A stretch of DNA of 64,000 bases from JBGPOS01 sp041488155 (GCA_041488155.1 JBGPOS010000009.1:8753-72752); one strand, 5' to 3'; counted from the stretch's first letter, positions 45,011-53,273 are shown. Numbers and translations: made by a program. The notes: generated by a model from the letters alone, not told the origin.

Positions 45011-45792
45011 CGGTCTCGCGGGCCCGGCTCAGGGTGGAGGCCGCAGGTGGTCGCAGCCGGGTCTTCCATGCGTCGGCAACCGCGCCGCAGCGGTGGGCTT
45101 TCGGCGAGCCCTCCTGCGACGGCTGGGCCGATGTCTGCCACCAGCTCATCGGCGATGGCGTGTTCGCCGGCGACCGTTGCGTCACGACGATCAACGTGGA
45201 GCGCGGGGCACATACGGTCGTGCGTTCAGTCGCGGCGACACCGGTCCGCGGGCCGGGCCGCGGTGTGACCATCACGCGCATCCGCGTCGCGCCCGGGGCG
45301 GCCGCGGTCCATCTCCCGGGCGCGCTCATCCCGCAGCGAAGCGCCGATCACACCACCGCGTTGCGGATTGACGCCGACGACGGTGCACGCGTGCTCGCAG
45401 CGAGCACCATCGTCCTGGGGCGATCGGGAATGGGCGAGCGCGGAGCGTTCAGCCATCTGCGATTCCGGACCACCGCCCGCTACGGAGACGCGACAGCGTA
45501 CGCAGAAGAAGCTACCATCCGGCCCGCCGCCTGGCTCTGCGACGGGCCGGCGGGGTTCGCCGGGGCGGAAGCAGCGCTGTCGATACTGGTCCTCGGCGAC
45601 TGGCCTCCGGCGGCGCCCGTCTGGTGGGGGGCCCTCGCCACCACGCCGGGCATCCGTGGCGGGGTAGCCCGTCTCCGCGTGGGCGGCATCGCCTTCCGGG
45701 CCCTCTGCCGGACGCTCGGCGACGCGAACGAGCTGCTCGTCGCCGTCGAGCGAACGCTCCGGGCGGAACGCATTCGCCCCGCCGGCACCTAG
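45007..45792 (+). CDS. ureD: Urease accessory protein UreD (UreH)
   Basis: About 261 residues, mostly beta. RLRVEAAGGRSRV opens, GDGVFAGDRCVTTINVERGAH carries the GD motif (shown in part: GDGVFAGDRC), and IVLGRSGMGE matches the conserved vlGR-aMGE block. It is the scaffold for apo-urease in nickel activation. GTG at 45007 in the ureG stop (GTGA). Last gene of the urease run; gene order A-B-C-F-G-D without ureE. Confidence 0.87.
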   Translation: MTVSRARLRVEAAGGRSRVFHASATAPQRWAFGEPSCDGWADVCHQLIGDGVFAGDRCVTTINVERGAHTVVRSVAATPVRGPGRGVTITRIRVAPGAAAVHLPGALIPQRSADHTTALRIDADDGARVLAASTIVLGRSGMGERGAFSHLRFRTTARYGDATAYAEEATIRPAAWLCDGPAGFAGAEAALSILVLGDWPPAAPVWWGALATTPGIRGGVARLRVGGIAFRALCRTLGDANELLVAVERTLRAERIRPAGT

Positions 45793-45845
45793 ATCGCCAG
45801 AGCTACTGTGATCCGGTCGAGGGCGACATCGAGAGCACGACTCGA

Positions 45846-45992
45846 ATGACAGACCATCTCGACGACCACGAACAGAACCTGAGGCGCTTCGTTGATGACA
45901 AACTCGAACTAAGTGACCGGTTCCTTCGCGCTACCTTCGAAGGTCGCCGTGCGTCGGCTGCCGACACAGACTTCGCGCTGCGGTTCGCCTAA
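45846..45992 (+). CDS. Possible 48-residue acidic small protein
   Basis: The ATG at 45846 opens a frame of 48 residues with a helical, charged sequence (MTDHLDDHEQNLRRFVDDKL) and codon use like its neighbours. It lacks a strong Shine-Dalgarno sequence and no family was recognised. It lies 54 bp after ureD and might be the last gene of that transcript, or chance. Confidence 0.35.
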   Translation: MTDHLDDHEQNLRRFVDDKLELSDRFLRATFEGRRASAADTDFALRFA

Positions 45993-46312
45993 GTAGCGCT
46001 TGGGGAGTGCCTCACGCATCAGCCGACGGTAGGCCACGCCCGGCATGTCCCCGCCACGAACTCTTTTCCGAATGCGGACCCAAGCCGACCGCGGCCTCTG
46101 TCGCGATGCTAATTGCGATCAGCCCAGGCCTGTCCCAGGCCTGTAAGGATTGCGAGGTAAAGCTAGGCCCGCAGATACCAGTCACGCTCAATCGACGGCT
46201 GACTCCAGCAATTCGCATGAGGTTTGCGCCAATAGCACCGCCGCCGGACCACCGTAAGGGCGCGGCTGTCGGCTCGGCGACGCTCACCGTCCGCCAGCCA
46301 CCACGCGCCCCT
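45993..46312. other. Intergenic region, nothing supported
   Basis: About 320 bp between the end of the urease region and the convergent LLM oxidoreductase. Open frames here look like chance readings of GC-rich DNA. No terminator with a T-run and no RNA motif was found. Confidence 0.5.
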
Positions 46313-47173
46313 TCACACTTCACTCTTCGGTGGGCCGGCCGCAATCCGCTGCCGCACGGCCGCCACGCCCTCGTCGCCCGATTTCACGCTCCAGCGGGAC
46401 TCGATCCACCACGTTGCACCTGCCTCGGCCCACGCTGCGACCTCCTCCCGGCCGCGCTCGTCCGGCTCGGTCTCGCCGTCGGCGATGATGTCGAAGGGGC
46501 GCGAGGCTCCGATCCGCTCGCGCACCAGCGCCGCGATCTCGCGCACTTCGTCCTTCGTCGCATTCTCCGCGCCATTCGCACCCAGCCGCGCCGGCAGGAT
46601 GCCGTCGTACTTAAGGACGCGCTCCATCGACTTCCGGGTCCCCCAGACGCCGACGACCCAGACCGGGATGCGCGGCTCCTGGAGCACCGGCGGGGGCGGC
46701 GGCATCCCTTCGCTTCGCGTGTTCGACGAGAATGGGGTCGGGTCGACGCGATAATGCTTCCCGCTGTACGCGACGGGCTCGCCGGTCCACAAGTTCGTGA
46801 GCACCTCCAGCCCCTCGTCGAGCAACTCGGCGCGCTGCCGCCGATCAAGCGGCATCGGGAACCCCGTCGCTCCTGCCTCCGGCGCGCCCAACCCGACCGA
46901 GAGGATGGCGCGGCCGCCAGAGAGCCGGTCGAGCGCCAGCGTCTCGCCCGCGAGCTTCCAGGGCTGCTTCCACGGCAGCGGCGTCAGTAGCGTCCCCAGC
47001 CTTACTCTTTCCGTGACCATCGCCGCCGCCGCCAGCTGCACCCAGGCGTCGGCGCCCCAGACGAGGTCGGCGACGAACACTCCATCCCAGCCGGCGGCTT
47101 CGGCCTCGCGAGCGAGGTCGGCCGTGTGGCGAGCGTCCTGAAACGGGAGCACGAATCCGTACTTCAAAGGCAA
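46313..47173 (-). CDS. LLM-class (luciferase-like) flavin/F420-dependent oxidoreductase
   Basis: 286 residues of the bacterial-luciferase-like TIM barrel. YGFVLPFQDARHTADLAREAEAAGWDGVFVADL is the opening (split: YGFVLPFQDA, AEAAGWDGVFVADL), followed by AAMVTERVRLGTLLTPLPW and LDRLSGGRAILSVGLG, and IPVWVVGVWGTRKSMER. The family uses reduced FMN or F420, and the sequence cannot decide which. It begins at a TTG (47173) with GGGGAAG upstream. Substrate unknown. Confidence 0.85.
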   Translation of the reverse strand: MPLKYGFVLPFQDARHTADLAREAEAAGWDGVFVADLVWGADAWVQLAAAAMVTERVRLGTLLTPLPWKQPWKLAGETLALDRLSGGRAILSVGLGAPEAGATGFPMPLDRRQRAELLDEGLEVLTNLWTGEPVAYSGKHYRVDPTPFSSNTRSEGMPPPPPVLQEPRIPVWVVGVWGTRKSMERVLKYDGILPARLGANGAENATKDEVREIAALVRERIGASRPFDIIADGETEPDERGREEVAAWAEAGATWWIESRWSVKSGDEGVAAVRQRIAAGPPKSEV

Positions 47174-47484
47174 GTCTTCCCCGGCGATAGAGGATATCAG
47201 GCGTCGACGTCAGACGTTGTCGCGGTCGCGCTTCGGGGCCGGCCTGAACGCTATCGCCAGATGGCCTTCGGGAGACTACGTTCCAGGCGCCTTACGGAAG
47301 TGCGCAGCGTAGCTCCAGCCGCGACTTGGCCGATTGACAAGCATGGAGCCTGCCCGCTCGGCGGCGGAACCGCCACGATCGTCACATCGTGTGATCGTCA
47401 TCGACTCGCTCCGAGGCCAGCGCCGCACGGCATGGTCTCCCGAAGGGAAAACGGTCTACCCTTAGTGAGCCAGCTCGAAGAGGA
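47174..47484. other. Intergenic region upstream of the LLM gene
   Basis: About 310 bp between two minus-strand genes. It contains a small dyad TCACA-TCG-TGTGA near 47386-47398 that could be an operator, but the arms are short. No gene or RNA motif seen. Confidence 0.4.
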
Positions 47485-49326
47485 TCACACTGGCCATCGT
47501 AGTGCGAATGGTTCCGACGTCGCCCTGGGATAGATGGCCCGGTCGACCACCTCGGCACCCTCGTACATGGGGGACCGGTAGTCCTCCACCATCATGTCGA
47601 CCCTGGCGTTGAAGAACCGCACTGCTTCAGGGATCCAGACGATATCGGCCGTAAGTCCCTGGAAGATGTACATGGGCTTCACCGTCGAGTAGAGCTGCCT
47701 CTTCAGAGCGGCCCTCTCGGCATCTGTCACCCCGGGCTGCGCCAGGCGAGCGATGTACGTGAGGAAGGTAACCCCGTTGCTGAGATATTCGAGATCCCTG
47801 GATGGTTCGTGCTTCACGAGTTCGTCAAGGATCGTCTTCGCCAATTCGATTTCTTCGAGCGCGTGCGTTGTGCCGAACCGTTCCAAAATATTGATCGCCT
47901 CGGTCACCTGCCTCTGGCTCTCTGACTCTTCGGCGAGCAACCCTGCGAGCTCAGTGACGATCTGTTCCTGGGTCAGCGATGGATCAGATGCCAGGCGGAA
48001 AAACACATAGTCATCGACGTAGCGACAGGGCGGGGCCAGCCGATACCCCATGACGCCGTCCACGCCAAGCTCGTCACGAGCGTACTGTGCCTCCTGGATC
48101 CCGCGTTGAATGTACGGGCGAGGAAACATGTTGATCGCCAGTTCGGGGTTCATGTACCAGAAGATGTCTATGACGGGCTTGAAGCCGCTCTCTTTTCCTA
48201 GAAGCACCGTGTCGCGCAACGGCGGATTTCCTCGTAGCTGGATCGGATGCCGGAAAACTTGGGCCAAAGTTAGCAGCGAGGCATCGACCCAGGCCACGCC
48301 CTGCGGAAGGAGGGGAATCACGTCGTCCTGCATCGTCCGGTACTTCGGGTACTTCTGCAGGACGTGTTCTGGAAGCAACACTTGCGACCAGAAGTCCAGG
48401 AGCCAGTTCCAGAACAGGAAGGTGGCGTCGTTGCCCGTGTCGCGCAGCAATTGGATGTAGCTTCGCGTGGCGTCGCCAAAGTAACCCGCGGGGTCGGCCC
48501 CGGTCTGTTCGTCGAACGAGAAGCCCCCGCCATCGCTGTAGATGATCTCGAGCCCGTCCAGGCCGCGGAAGTGCTCGAAGGTATATCTCTGGTTCTCGAG
48601 GATGACGTCCTTTCCCGTGCTCCAGTTCAGCCCGTTTCCGAACCAGGAACCCGCTTCCTGGACCGCCCTCTTGTCGGGGTTGTCCCAGAAGGCCTGCTCG
48701 GTCACAAGATTCGGGCTGATGAACCAGTTGAACTTCAGGCCGACCTGGTGGCAGTACGCCATGACGTCCTTCCAGACGTCGTACCTCCACTTCTCCCGTT
48801 CGCTGTGCGGATAGGCCGGGTGATACACCCGCTCAGAGCCCATCACGAGCGTGGTCATGTTGCAGAGCCGCATGAAGTCGACGTACCGCTTCCACTCCGC
48901 CAGCGACCACCGGTCCGGGCTCAGGGCGGCGAACCCGTATGAAGCGCCGAAGCGATACGGTGACACGAGCATCGAGCGCACAGCGAACTGTGGCTGCTCC
49001 TCGATGTCCCACGCCTTCATGAAGGGGTCCTTGCGGTGGTCGATCATGAGCGTGCGGAGGAACGTGTACACACCGTTCGCTGCCCCCTCGCCGGTGTTCC
49101 CCCTGATGGTGATGATGTTTCCGTTGCCGGACGTACGGATCCTGTAGCCCTGCGGACCGATCCTGCGCCGCGATCTGGTACTCAGCCCGATCCGAATGGA
49201 CTTCCCCCGCGCGGAGGCCCCTTCCACGGGGATGCCGGTGAACTGCGCCAATCTGTGGGCGGCGTGACGCACCGGGGACGGAGCGTGGTCGTAGACCGTT
49301 ATGGTCGAAGGCTTCGTACGTGGCAC
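47485..49326 (-). CDS. Glycoside-hydrolase-like protein (GH20/GH67 N-terminal-type domain plus TIM barrel)
   Basis: 613 residues. The first ~110 resemble the beta-alpha domain that precedes the barrel in GH20 and GH67 enzymes (YRIRTSGNGNIITIRGN, then GAANGVYTFLRTL). The central barrel has repeated aromatic strands (KFNWFISPNLVTE, LEIIYSDGGGFSFDE, ATFLFWNWLLDFW). The acidic residues at IIYSDGGG and SFDEQTG could be catalytic, but no exact GH signature is certain. No signal peptide, so intracellular or exported by other means. It stands alone without sugar-transport genes. Confidence 0.7.
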   Translation of the reverse strand: MPRTKPSTITVYDHAPSPVRHAAHRLAQFTGIPVEGASARGKSIRIGLSTRSRRRIGPQGYRIRTSGNGNIITIRGNTGEGAANGVYTFLRTLMIDHRKDPFMKAWDIEEQPQFAVRSMLVSPYRFGASYGFAALSPDRWSLAEWKRYVDFMRLCNMTTLVMGSERVYHPAYPHSEREKWRYDVWKDVMAYCHQVGLKFNWFISPNLVTEQAFWDNPDKRAVQEAGSWFGNGLNWSTGKDVILENQRYTFEHFRGLDGLEIIYSDGGGFSFDEQTGADPAGYFGDATRSYIQLLRDTGNDATFLFWNWLLDFWSQVLLPEHVLQKYPKYRTMQDDVIPLLPQGVAWVDASLLTLAQVFRHPIQLRGNPPLRDTVLLGKESGFKPVIDIFWYMNPELAINMFPRPYIQRGIQEAQYARDELGVDGVMGYRLAPPCRYVDDYVFFRLASDPSLTQEQIVTELAGLLAEESESQRQVTEAINILERFGTTHALEEIELAKTILDELVKHEPSRDLEYLSNGVTFLTYIARLAQPGVTDAERAALKRQLYSTVKPMYIFQGLTADIVWIPEAVRFFNARVDMMVEDYRSPMYEGAEVVDRAIYPRATSEPFALRWPV

Positions 49327-49726
49327 TGAATTTCCTCAGAGACGAGCGAGATTGGCATGGAGCCGGACGCGCAGGAAGTATGGGCCTCGCCGCGGCTTTG
49401 GCAACGCCCGGGGGCGACCACCAAAGACCTCGTCGCCTCAGAAACTCGCTGCTCTCGGCGAACCGTGGTCGCGTCCGCTCGCAGATACTGCCACGTTCGA
49501 TGGCATTTGCAACGTTTCTCATCCGGCCACCTCCAACGCCTCCGCCGAAAGCTCGAGGTTACTCAGGGGTTCGCAATCGAGATCGTCCGAAGAATTGGCT
49601 ACCGCTGCGTCGAGCAGATTTGCGCCCGAATAGCGGCCGGGTAGTCACCCTGCGCTCAGCACGGTGGGCGTCGCTCATCGTGGATCGCCGCCGGCGGCGG
49701 GAGTACCGTGCTGGGCCGGGGGTCGA
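49327..49726. other. Divergent intergenic region, no gene supported
   Basis: About 400 bp between the glycoside-hydrolase-like gene (minus) and the M23-like lipoprotein (plus), presumably holding both promoters. Several open frames cross it but have atypical, Arg/Ser-heavy composition. No RNA or repeat was recognised. Confidence 0.45.
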
Positions 49727-50560
49727 ATGCCGAATCGCCTCGCGATACTGTTCCTGGGTGCCACAGTCGTGCTCACCGCTTCCTCTGCTTGCACCGCCGC
49801 CAATGAGATCGGGAGCCCGACCGCACGAACCGGTGCGAAGCACCCCTCCACTCCGGCTTCGACGGACTACTCGGCGGCGGGCCCGGACGCGGCGCCGTAC
49901 CTGGAGGGCGCCGTCGACCCCTCGACGATTCGCGACGGTCTGCCGCACTCGACACGTTTCCGTAACCCCCTCCCCGGCGGCGTCCTGGCCGGGGGCGGCG
50001 AGTTCGGCGCCCCAAGAGACGGCGGACTCGTACATGGCGGCCTTGACATCACCCTTCCGGCGGACTCCCGCGCCACGACAGTCCTCGCTCCCTGTGATGG
50101 GCACGTCAGTGGTCGTGGTGTCGACGACCGGACTGGCCGCTACGTCGAAATCGACTGCGGCAGCGGATGGACCGTCCGGGTTGGATTCTTGGGCCGAGCG
50201 TCGGTCGAGCCCGGTGCCAATATTTCCGGCAAGCTGGCAATCGGGATCGTGGATTCGACGCTTCGGTTTGTCCACGTCGAAATTCTGGAAGGCGGCGTGC
50301 GTGTTGACCCCACCACGCTTCTCGGATTCGGACCCTCCCCGACTACGACGACGACGCCCCCCCAAGCAACCTCAGTCACCTCGCCGAGCCCTACGAGTAC
50401 GACTCCGACCTCCGTGCCGACCGCGACTATCGTTGGTACGGCCACGGCCGCGGCTACGAGCACTGCTACGACCATCCCTATATCCACCGCAACCCCGTCC
50501 GCAACGCCGAGGCCACCGACATCGACTCGGATGCCAACGCCGCGTCCCATCTCTCAGTAG
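49727..50560 (+). CDS. M23-like (LytM) lipoprotein with altered active site and Thr/Pro tail
   Basis: 277 residues. A signal peptide (LAILFLGATVVLTASSAC) ends in a lipobox Cys. A domain follows with HGGLDITLPA (the HxxxD zinc motif), VLAPCDGHVSG and a final RFVHVEILEGG. Active M23 peptidases have HxH there (as in HLHFE); the first His is Phe here, while the second is kept. The protein is thus likely a non-catalytic LytM-like factor that binds or regulates the wall, as EnvC does in other bacteria. The C-terminal ~75 residues are Thr/Pro/Ala-rich and could span the envelope. ATG at 49727. Confidence 0.75.
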   Translation: MPNRLAILFLGATVVLTASSACTAANEIGSPTARTGAKHPSTPASTDYSAAGPDAAPYLEGAVDPSTIRDGLPHSTRFRNPLPGGVLAGGGEFGAPRDGGLVHGGLDITLPADSRATTVLAPCDGHVSGRGVDDRTGRYVEIDCGSGWTVRVGFLGRASVEPGANISGKLAIGIVDSTLRFVHVEILEGGVRVDPTTLLGFGPSPTTTTTPPQATSVTSPSPTSTTPTSVPTATIVGTATAAATSTATTIPISTATPSATPRPPTSTRMPTPRPISQ

Positions 50561-50581
50561 CTTCGAGCCCTCGGCGCAACA

Positions 50582-50842
50582 TCAAGCCTCGAACGGCTCC
50601 CACGGACCGCGCGCTTCTTCCACCTGCCAGACCTGCTCCCCGGCCGCAATGCGTCGCATGGCGACGAAGTAAGCCGCCGACGTAGTCCGGTCGAGTTCAC
50701 GGTTCGACGCGTCCCTATAGAACGGGAGCGCCCGTGCCGAATCAAGATCTGTGACCGGACTGATTGAGTCGGTGTGGGATTGGCGATTCTCAGGACACGT
50801 TCGCTTCGTCAGCCTCGGGGGGACCTGGTTCGTCCTTGTCAT
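50582..50842 (-). CDS. Possible small protein of unknown function
   Basis: An open frame of 86 residues whose second half (LPFYRDASNRELDRTTSAAYF, ending EEARGPWEPFEA) looks more protein-like than its arginine-rich first part. A start nearer 50755 would suit but no ATG or GTG is there. It overlaps the plus-strand gene starting at 50751 by up to 92 bp, so at most one of the two has the start given. Unknown family. Confidence 0.3.
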   Translation of the reverse strand: MTRTNQVPPRLTKRTCPENRQSHTDSISPVTDLDSARALPFYRDASNRELDRTTSAAYFVAMRRIAAGEQVWQVEEARGPWEPFEA

Positions 50843-51158
50843 GCCCCACGGGCCGTCCTGGCTCCTGATAGCCCTCGCCGTGACCCGGCTCGGGGCAACT
50901 CCGCTTCAGCTCGCCCTAAACCGGCGGCTGGGCCGGCGCCACCCGCTTGCAAGTCGGGACCGCTACGACTGGGCCCTGTTTCTCCTGCTGATGGCGGCCG
51001 TACTTGCGCTTCCAAACGCGAGCCGTGCGACCGGGTTGAGCGAGGAAAGCTTCGTTCTAGTTGTCCCGCTGCTGCCGTATTCCGGTCTCCAGTTGCGGCA
51101 GTGCCGGCGCTCATACCGAGCGCACCTCGATCTCGCGTATCCGCCGACGCTAGCCTAA
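50751..51158 (+). CDS. Small membrane protein of unknown function
   Basis: 135 residues with two to three hydrophobic stretches (WFVLVMPHGPSWLLIALAV, WALFLLLMAAVLAL, SFVLVVPLLPY). GTG start at 50751. No family recognised. It lies just upstream of the first pilin and could belong to the pilus locus, but there is no direct evidence. Confidence 0.5.
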   Translation: MTGLIESVWDWRFSGHVRFVSLGGTWFVLVMPHGPSWLLIALAVTRLGATPLQLALNRRLGRRHPLASRDRYDWALFLLLMAAVLALPNASRATGLSEESFVLVVPLLPYSGLQLRQCRRSYRAHLDLAYPPTLA

Positions 51159-51370
51159 GAGCACACCCGAGCTCGCCCCGATAAGTTCGGTCTTTCGCCA
51201 CCGCGGCGCGAAGTAGGGTAGAAGTCACTCCCAATCGAGAGGCCGGCACGGGACAGCAACCACGGGTCAACCGTACGCGACCAGTGTCCGGATGAAGCGT
51301 CAATTGGAGCGTCACCATCAGCCGGGAGACCGGAGCCCGTTGAAGGACGGGATGCCGTTCTCCAGCAACG

Positions 51371-51585
51371 AGGAGTGTTTTCAATTGCTTAAGCTCTATG
51401 TACGGGTCGTGGACTCGATCCACAACATCCAACGGCGCGAAGAGGCTCAGGACGGCTTCGAGTACCTGCTCGTCAGCGGCGCCGTGGCGACAGCCGTCGT
51501 GGCCGCGATCGTGCTTGGAATCAACAACGCCGCGATCAAGACCATCACCGACGCAGTAGTGGCCAACGTCATCGCCGTCTTGTAG
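51371..51585 (+). repeat. Direct repeat containing prepilin copy 1 (partner 52681-52895)
   Basis: From the Shine-Dalgarno sequence to the stop, this 215-bp stretch is almost identical to 52681-52895, differing at only about ten positions, mostly synonymous. Sequence upstream is also faintly alike (a shared CCAGTGTC and ATGAAG near 51280 and 52500) but has diverged. This indicates a tandem duplication around the methyltransferase-like gene, or gene conversion. Confidence 0.85.
51385..51585 (+). CDS. flp: Flp-type major prepilin, copy 1
   Basis: 66 residues from a TTG at 51385. The start is fixed by comparison with copy 2: both have AGGAG exactly 9 nt before the same TTG, while the longer upstream frames differ completely. 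A charged leader (RREEA) is followed by QDGFEYLLVSGAVATAVVAAIV, a typical Flp class IVb prepilin site with cleavage before Gln and Glu at +5 (QDGFE), then one hydrophobic helix. The mature pilin is about 46 residues and should polymerise into a thin Tad pilus. Confidence 0.85.
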   Translation: MLKLYVRVVDSIHNIQRREEAQDGFEYLLVSGAVATAVVAAIVLGINNAAIKTITDAVVANVIAVL

Positions 51586-51738
51586 GAACTCGCGGCCCAG
51601 AGCCAGGCCGTTCGTCCGCCCGCGTTCCAGGTCAAGTGGACAATCGTCCAGGCCCGGGGACACGGTCCAGACGAGGCCGGCTTTCGCGAGACCGGCGTCC
51701 AGAGCACGACGCTGGGCACTCCGGCCAGAGGACAACCG

Positions 51739-52407
51739 ATGCCATCGAAAATCCCCTCATCAAGCGTTCCCGCGGCGGCCGTGACTGTACCGAATTCTCT
51801 CCCTCCGTGGCGGCGCGGGCTGGCGGTGGCGCAGGACAGCTTGCTGGTGGTCATCTCCTTGATCGGCTGCTACGCCCACGTCAGCAACCTCCTGAATGGG
51901 CGCCTGTCCAGCGCAGCCTTCGCCGTTGAGCAGGGGCTGCTGGTCTATCTCTTCCTCGTGCGCCGCCGGACGAGGACCACGTCGCAACGGCCGCTTGACT
52001 GGGTGGTCGCAGCGGGCGGCTGGCTTCCCCTCGTGATGCAGCCGCACGAATCGGGGCCCATCGCCGCGGTCGCGCTTGGAATGGCACTGCAGGTTGTCGG
52101 GCTCTCGTTCACCTGTGTTGGGTTCATCTATCTGGGCCGGAGCTTCGGCGTGGTTGCCGCCAACCGCGGTGTGAAGGTTAACGGGCCCTACCGTCTGGTG
52201 CGGTACCCGATCTACGTATCGCATACAGCAACGCTGATCGGGTTCACGATCGCGAACTTCACGGCCCTCAACATCGCCCTCGTGGCGCTGACAACCGTGT
52301 TCCAGCTGTGTCGCATCCAGGCGGAAGAACGGGTGCTGGCAGAGAGCCACCAGTATCGCGATTACCGTGCCCGCATCCGGTGGCGCCTCATCCCGGGGCT
52401 GTACTAG
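51739..52407 (+). CDS. Isoprenylcysteine carboxyl methyltransferase (ICMT)-like membrane protein
   Basis: 222 residues, about five hydrophobic helices. VNGPYRLVRYPIYVSHTATL is the GPYxxxRHPxY-type SAM-binding block, and RIQAEERVLAESHQYRDYRARI is the matching C-terminal block. It should be an SAM-dependent membrane methyltransferase of the ICMT/phospholipid-methyltransferase kind. It sits between two near-identical prepilin genes, so it may have been carried along in the duplication or act on pilin or lipid; neither is shown. Confidence 0.78.
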   Translation: MPSKIPSSSVPAAAVTVPNSLPPWRRGLAVAQDSLLVVISLIGCYAHVSNLLNGRLSSAAFAVEQGLLVYLFLVRRRTRTTSQRPLDWVVAAGGWLPLVMQPHESGPIAAVALGMALQVVGLSFTCVGFIYLGRSFGVVAANRGVKVNGPYRLVRYPIYVSHTATLIGFTIANFTALNIALVALTTVFQLCRIQAEERVLAESHQYRDYRARIRWRLIPGLY

Positions 52408-52680
52408 TCCTGCCACGACTTAACACGCGAGAACTTAGCGGGTGGTCTCGAACTGCCCTTCTGTCACCGGATGGCAACCCTAGATCAACTTTACGAGGCC
52501 AGTGTCGACGATGAAGTGTCGCTGTCGGCGCCATTACCCGTGGCCCGAAGGCAGGAGTGTAACCAATCGTCCAAGAAAAGCAGTCAATGGCGACTCCGGC
52601 GCTGCACAACCGTGCGACACCCAGTACCGGCTTCGGGGGACCGAGGAGCGTCTTGGGGGCGGGACGCCCCTCCCAGCAAA

Positions 52681-52895
52681 AGGAGTGCTTTCAATTGCTT
52701 AAGCTCTATGTACGGGTCGTGGACTCGATCCACAACATCCAACGCCGCGAAGAGGCTCAGGACGGCTTCGAGTACCTCCTCGTCAGCGGCGCCGTCGCAA
52801 CAGCCGTCGTGGCCGCGATCGTGCTTGGAATCAACAACGCCGCGATCAAGACCATCACCGACGCAGTGGTGGCCAAGGTCATCGCCACCCTCTAG
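52681..52895 (+). repeat. Direct repeat containing prepilin copy 2 (partner 51371-51585)
   Basis: The second copy of the 215-bp repeat, from AGGAG to the stop codon. Differences from the first copy lie mainly in third codon positions; the predicted proteins differ at only two or three residues near the C-terminus (VVANVIAVL against VVAKVIATL). Confidence 0.85.
52695..52895 (+). CDS. flp: Flp-type major prepilin, copy 2
   Basis: 66 residues from TTG 52695, with AGGAG 9 nt upstream. Essentially the same protein as copy 1: leader ending RREEA, then QDGFEYLLVSG with Glu at +5 and a single hydrophobic helix. It stands directly before the third prepilin and the tad genes, so it may be the copy co-expressed with the assembly machinery. 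Confidence 0.85.
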   Translation: MLKLYVRVVDSIHNIQRREEAQDGFEYLLVSGAVATAVVAAIVLGINNAAIKTITDAVVAKVIATL

Positions 52896-52977
52896 CGTCC
52901 GCCACCAGGACCGCGGCTCCGCCCGCGGTCCTGGCCAGGCGAACAACCGTCCAGGCCGGGGAGAAGGGCCAAACAGG

Positions 52978-53235
52978 ATGGACCGCACGATGGCCAACAC
53001 AATCGAGACCGCTGAACGCCTCGTTCTCGGAGTCCTTGTCTTTCTGCGACATGTTGCCCGCGAAGAGCGCGCGCAGGATGGATTTGAGTACCTCCTTGTG
53101 GCGGGTACCGTGGGCATCGCGCTGGCCGTCGGCTTCCTCGCCGTCAACACCATCATCCCTGCAGTAGTCGGATACGCCTGCCCCGCAATCGACACGGTCA
53201 GCCCTGTCGCCGTTGGCGCCTGCATCAACCCCTAA
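52978..53235 (+). CDS. Third, divergent Flp-like prepilin
   Basis: 85 residues from ATG 52978 (52990 is also possible). The leader ends EERA and the mature part starts QDGFEYLLVAGTVGIALAVG, the same cleavage site as the other two pilins. The rest is different: it is longer and carries two cysteines (VGYACPAID, GACINP) that could form a disulphide. Probably a minor pilin or a tip component. Confidence 0.82.
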   Translation: MDRTMANTIETAERLVLGVLVFLRHVAREERAQDGFEYLLVAGTVGIALAVGFLAVNTIIPAVVGYACPAIDTVSPVAVGACINP

Positions 53236-53273
53236 CGGTCAACTATCGGACGGACAACGTCGGAGCCGGGAAC

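Noticed and set aside
47386..47398. Palindrome TCACA-TCG-TGTGA as a CRP-type operator
   Set aside because: Arms are only 5 bp, the order is inverted against the CRP half-sites, and no regulator is near; recorded only within the intergenic entry.
49320..50672. A 450-codon plus-strand frame across the M23-like gene
   Set aside because: It is a shifted reading of the lipoprotein gene, dominated by Arg, Pro and Ser, while the other frame has a signal peptide, lipobox and zinc motif.
51159..51384. A second GEMM riboswitch in front of the pilin genes
   Set aside because: Regions before both pilin copies were read for GCAAACC, the GAAA-capped stem and ACGCAAAGCC blocks; none was present.
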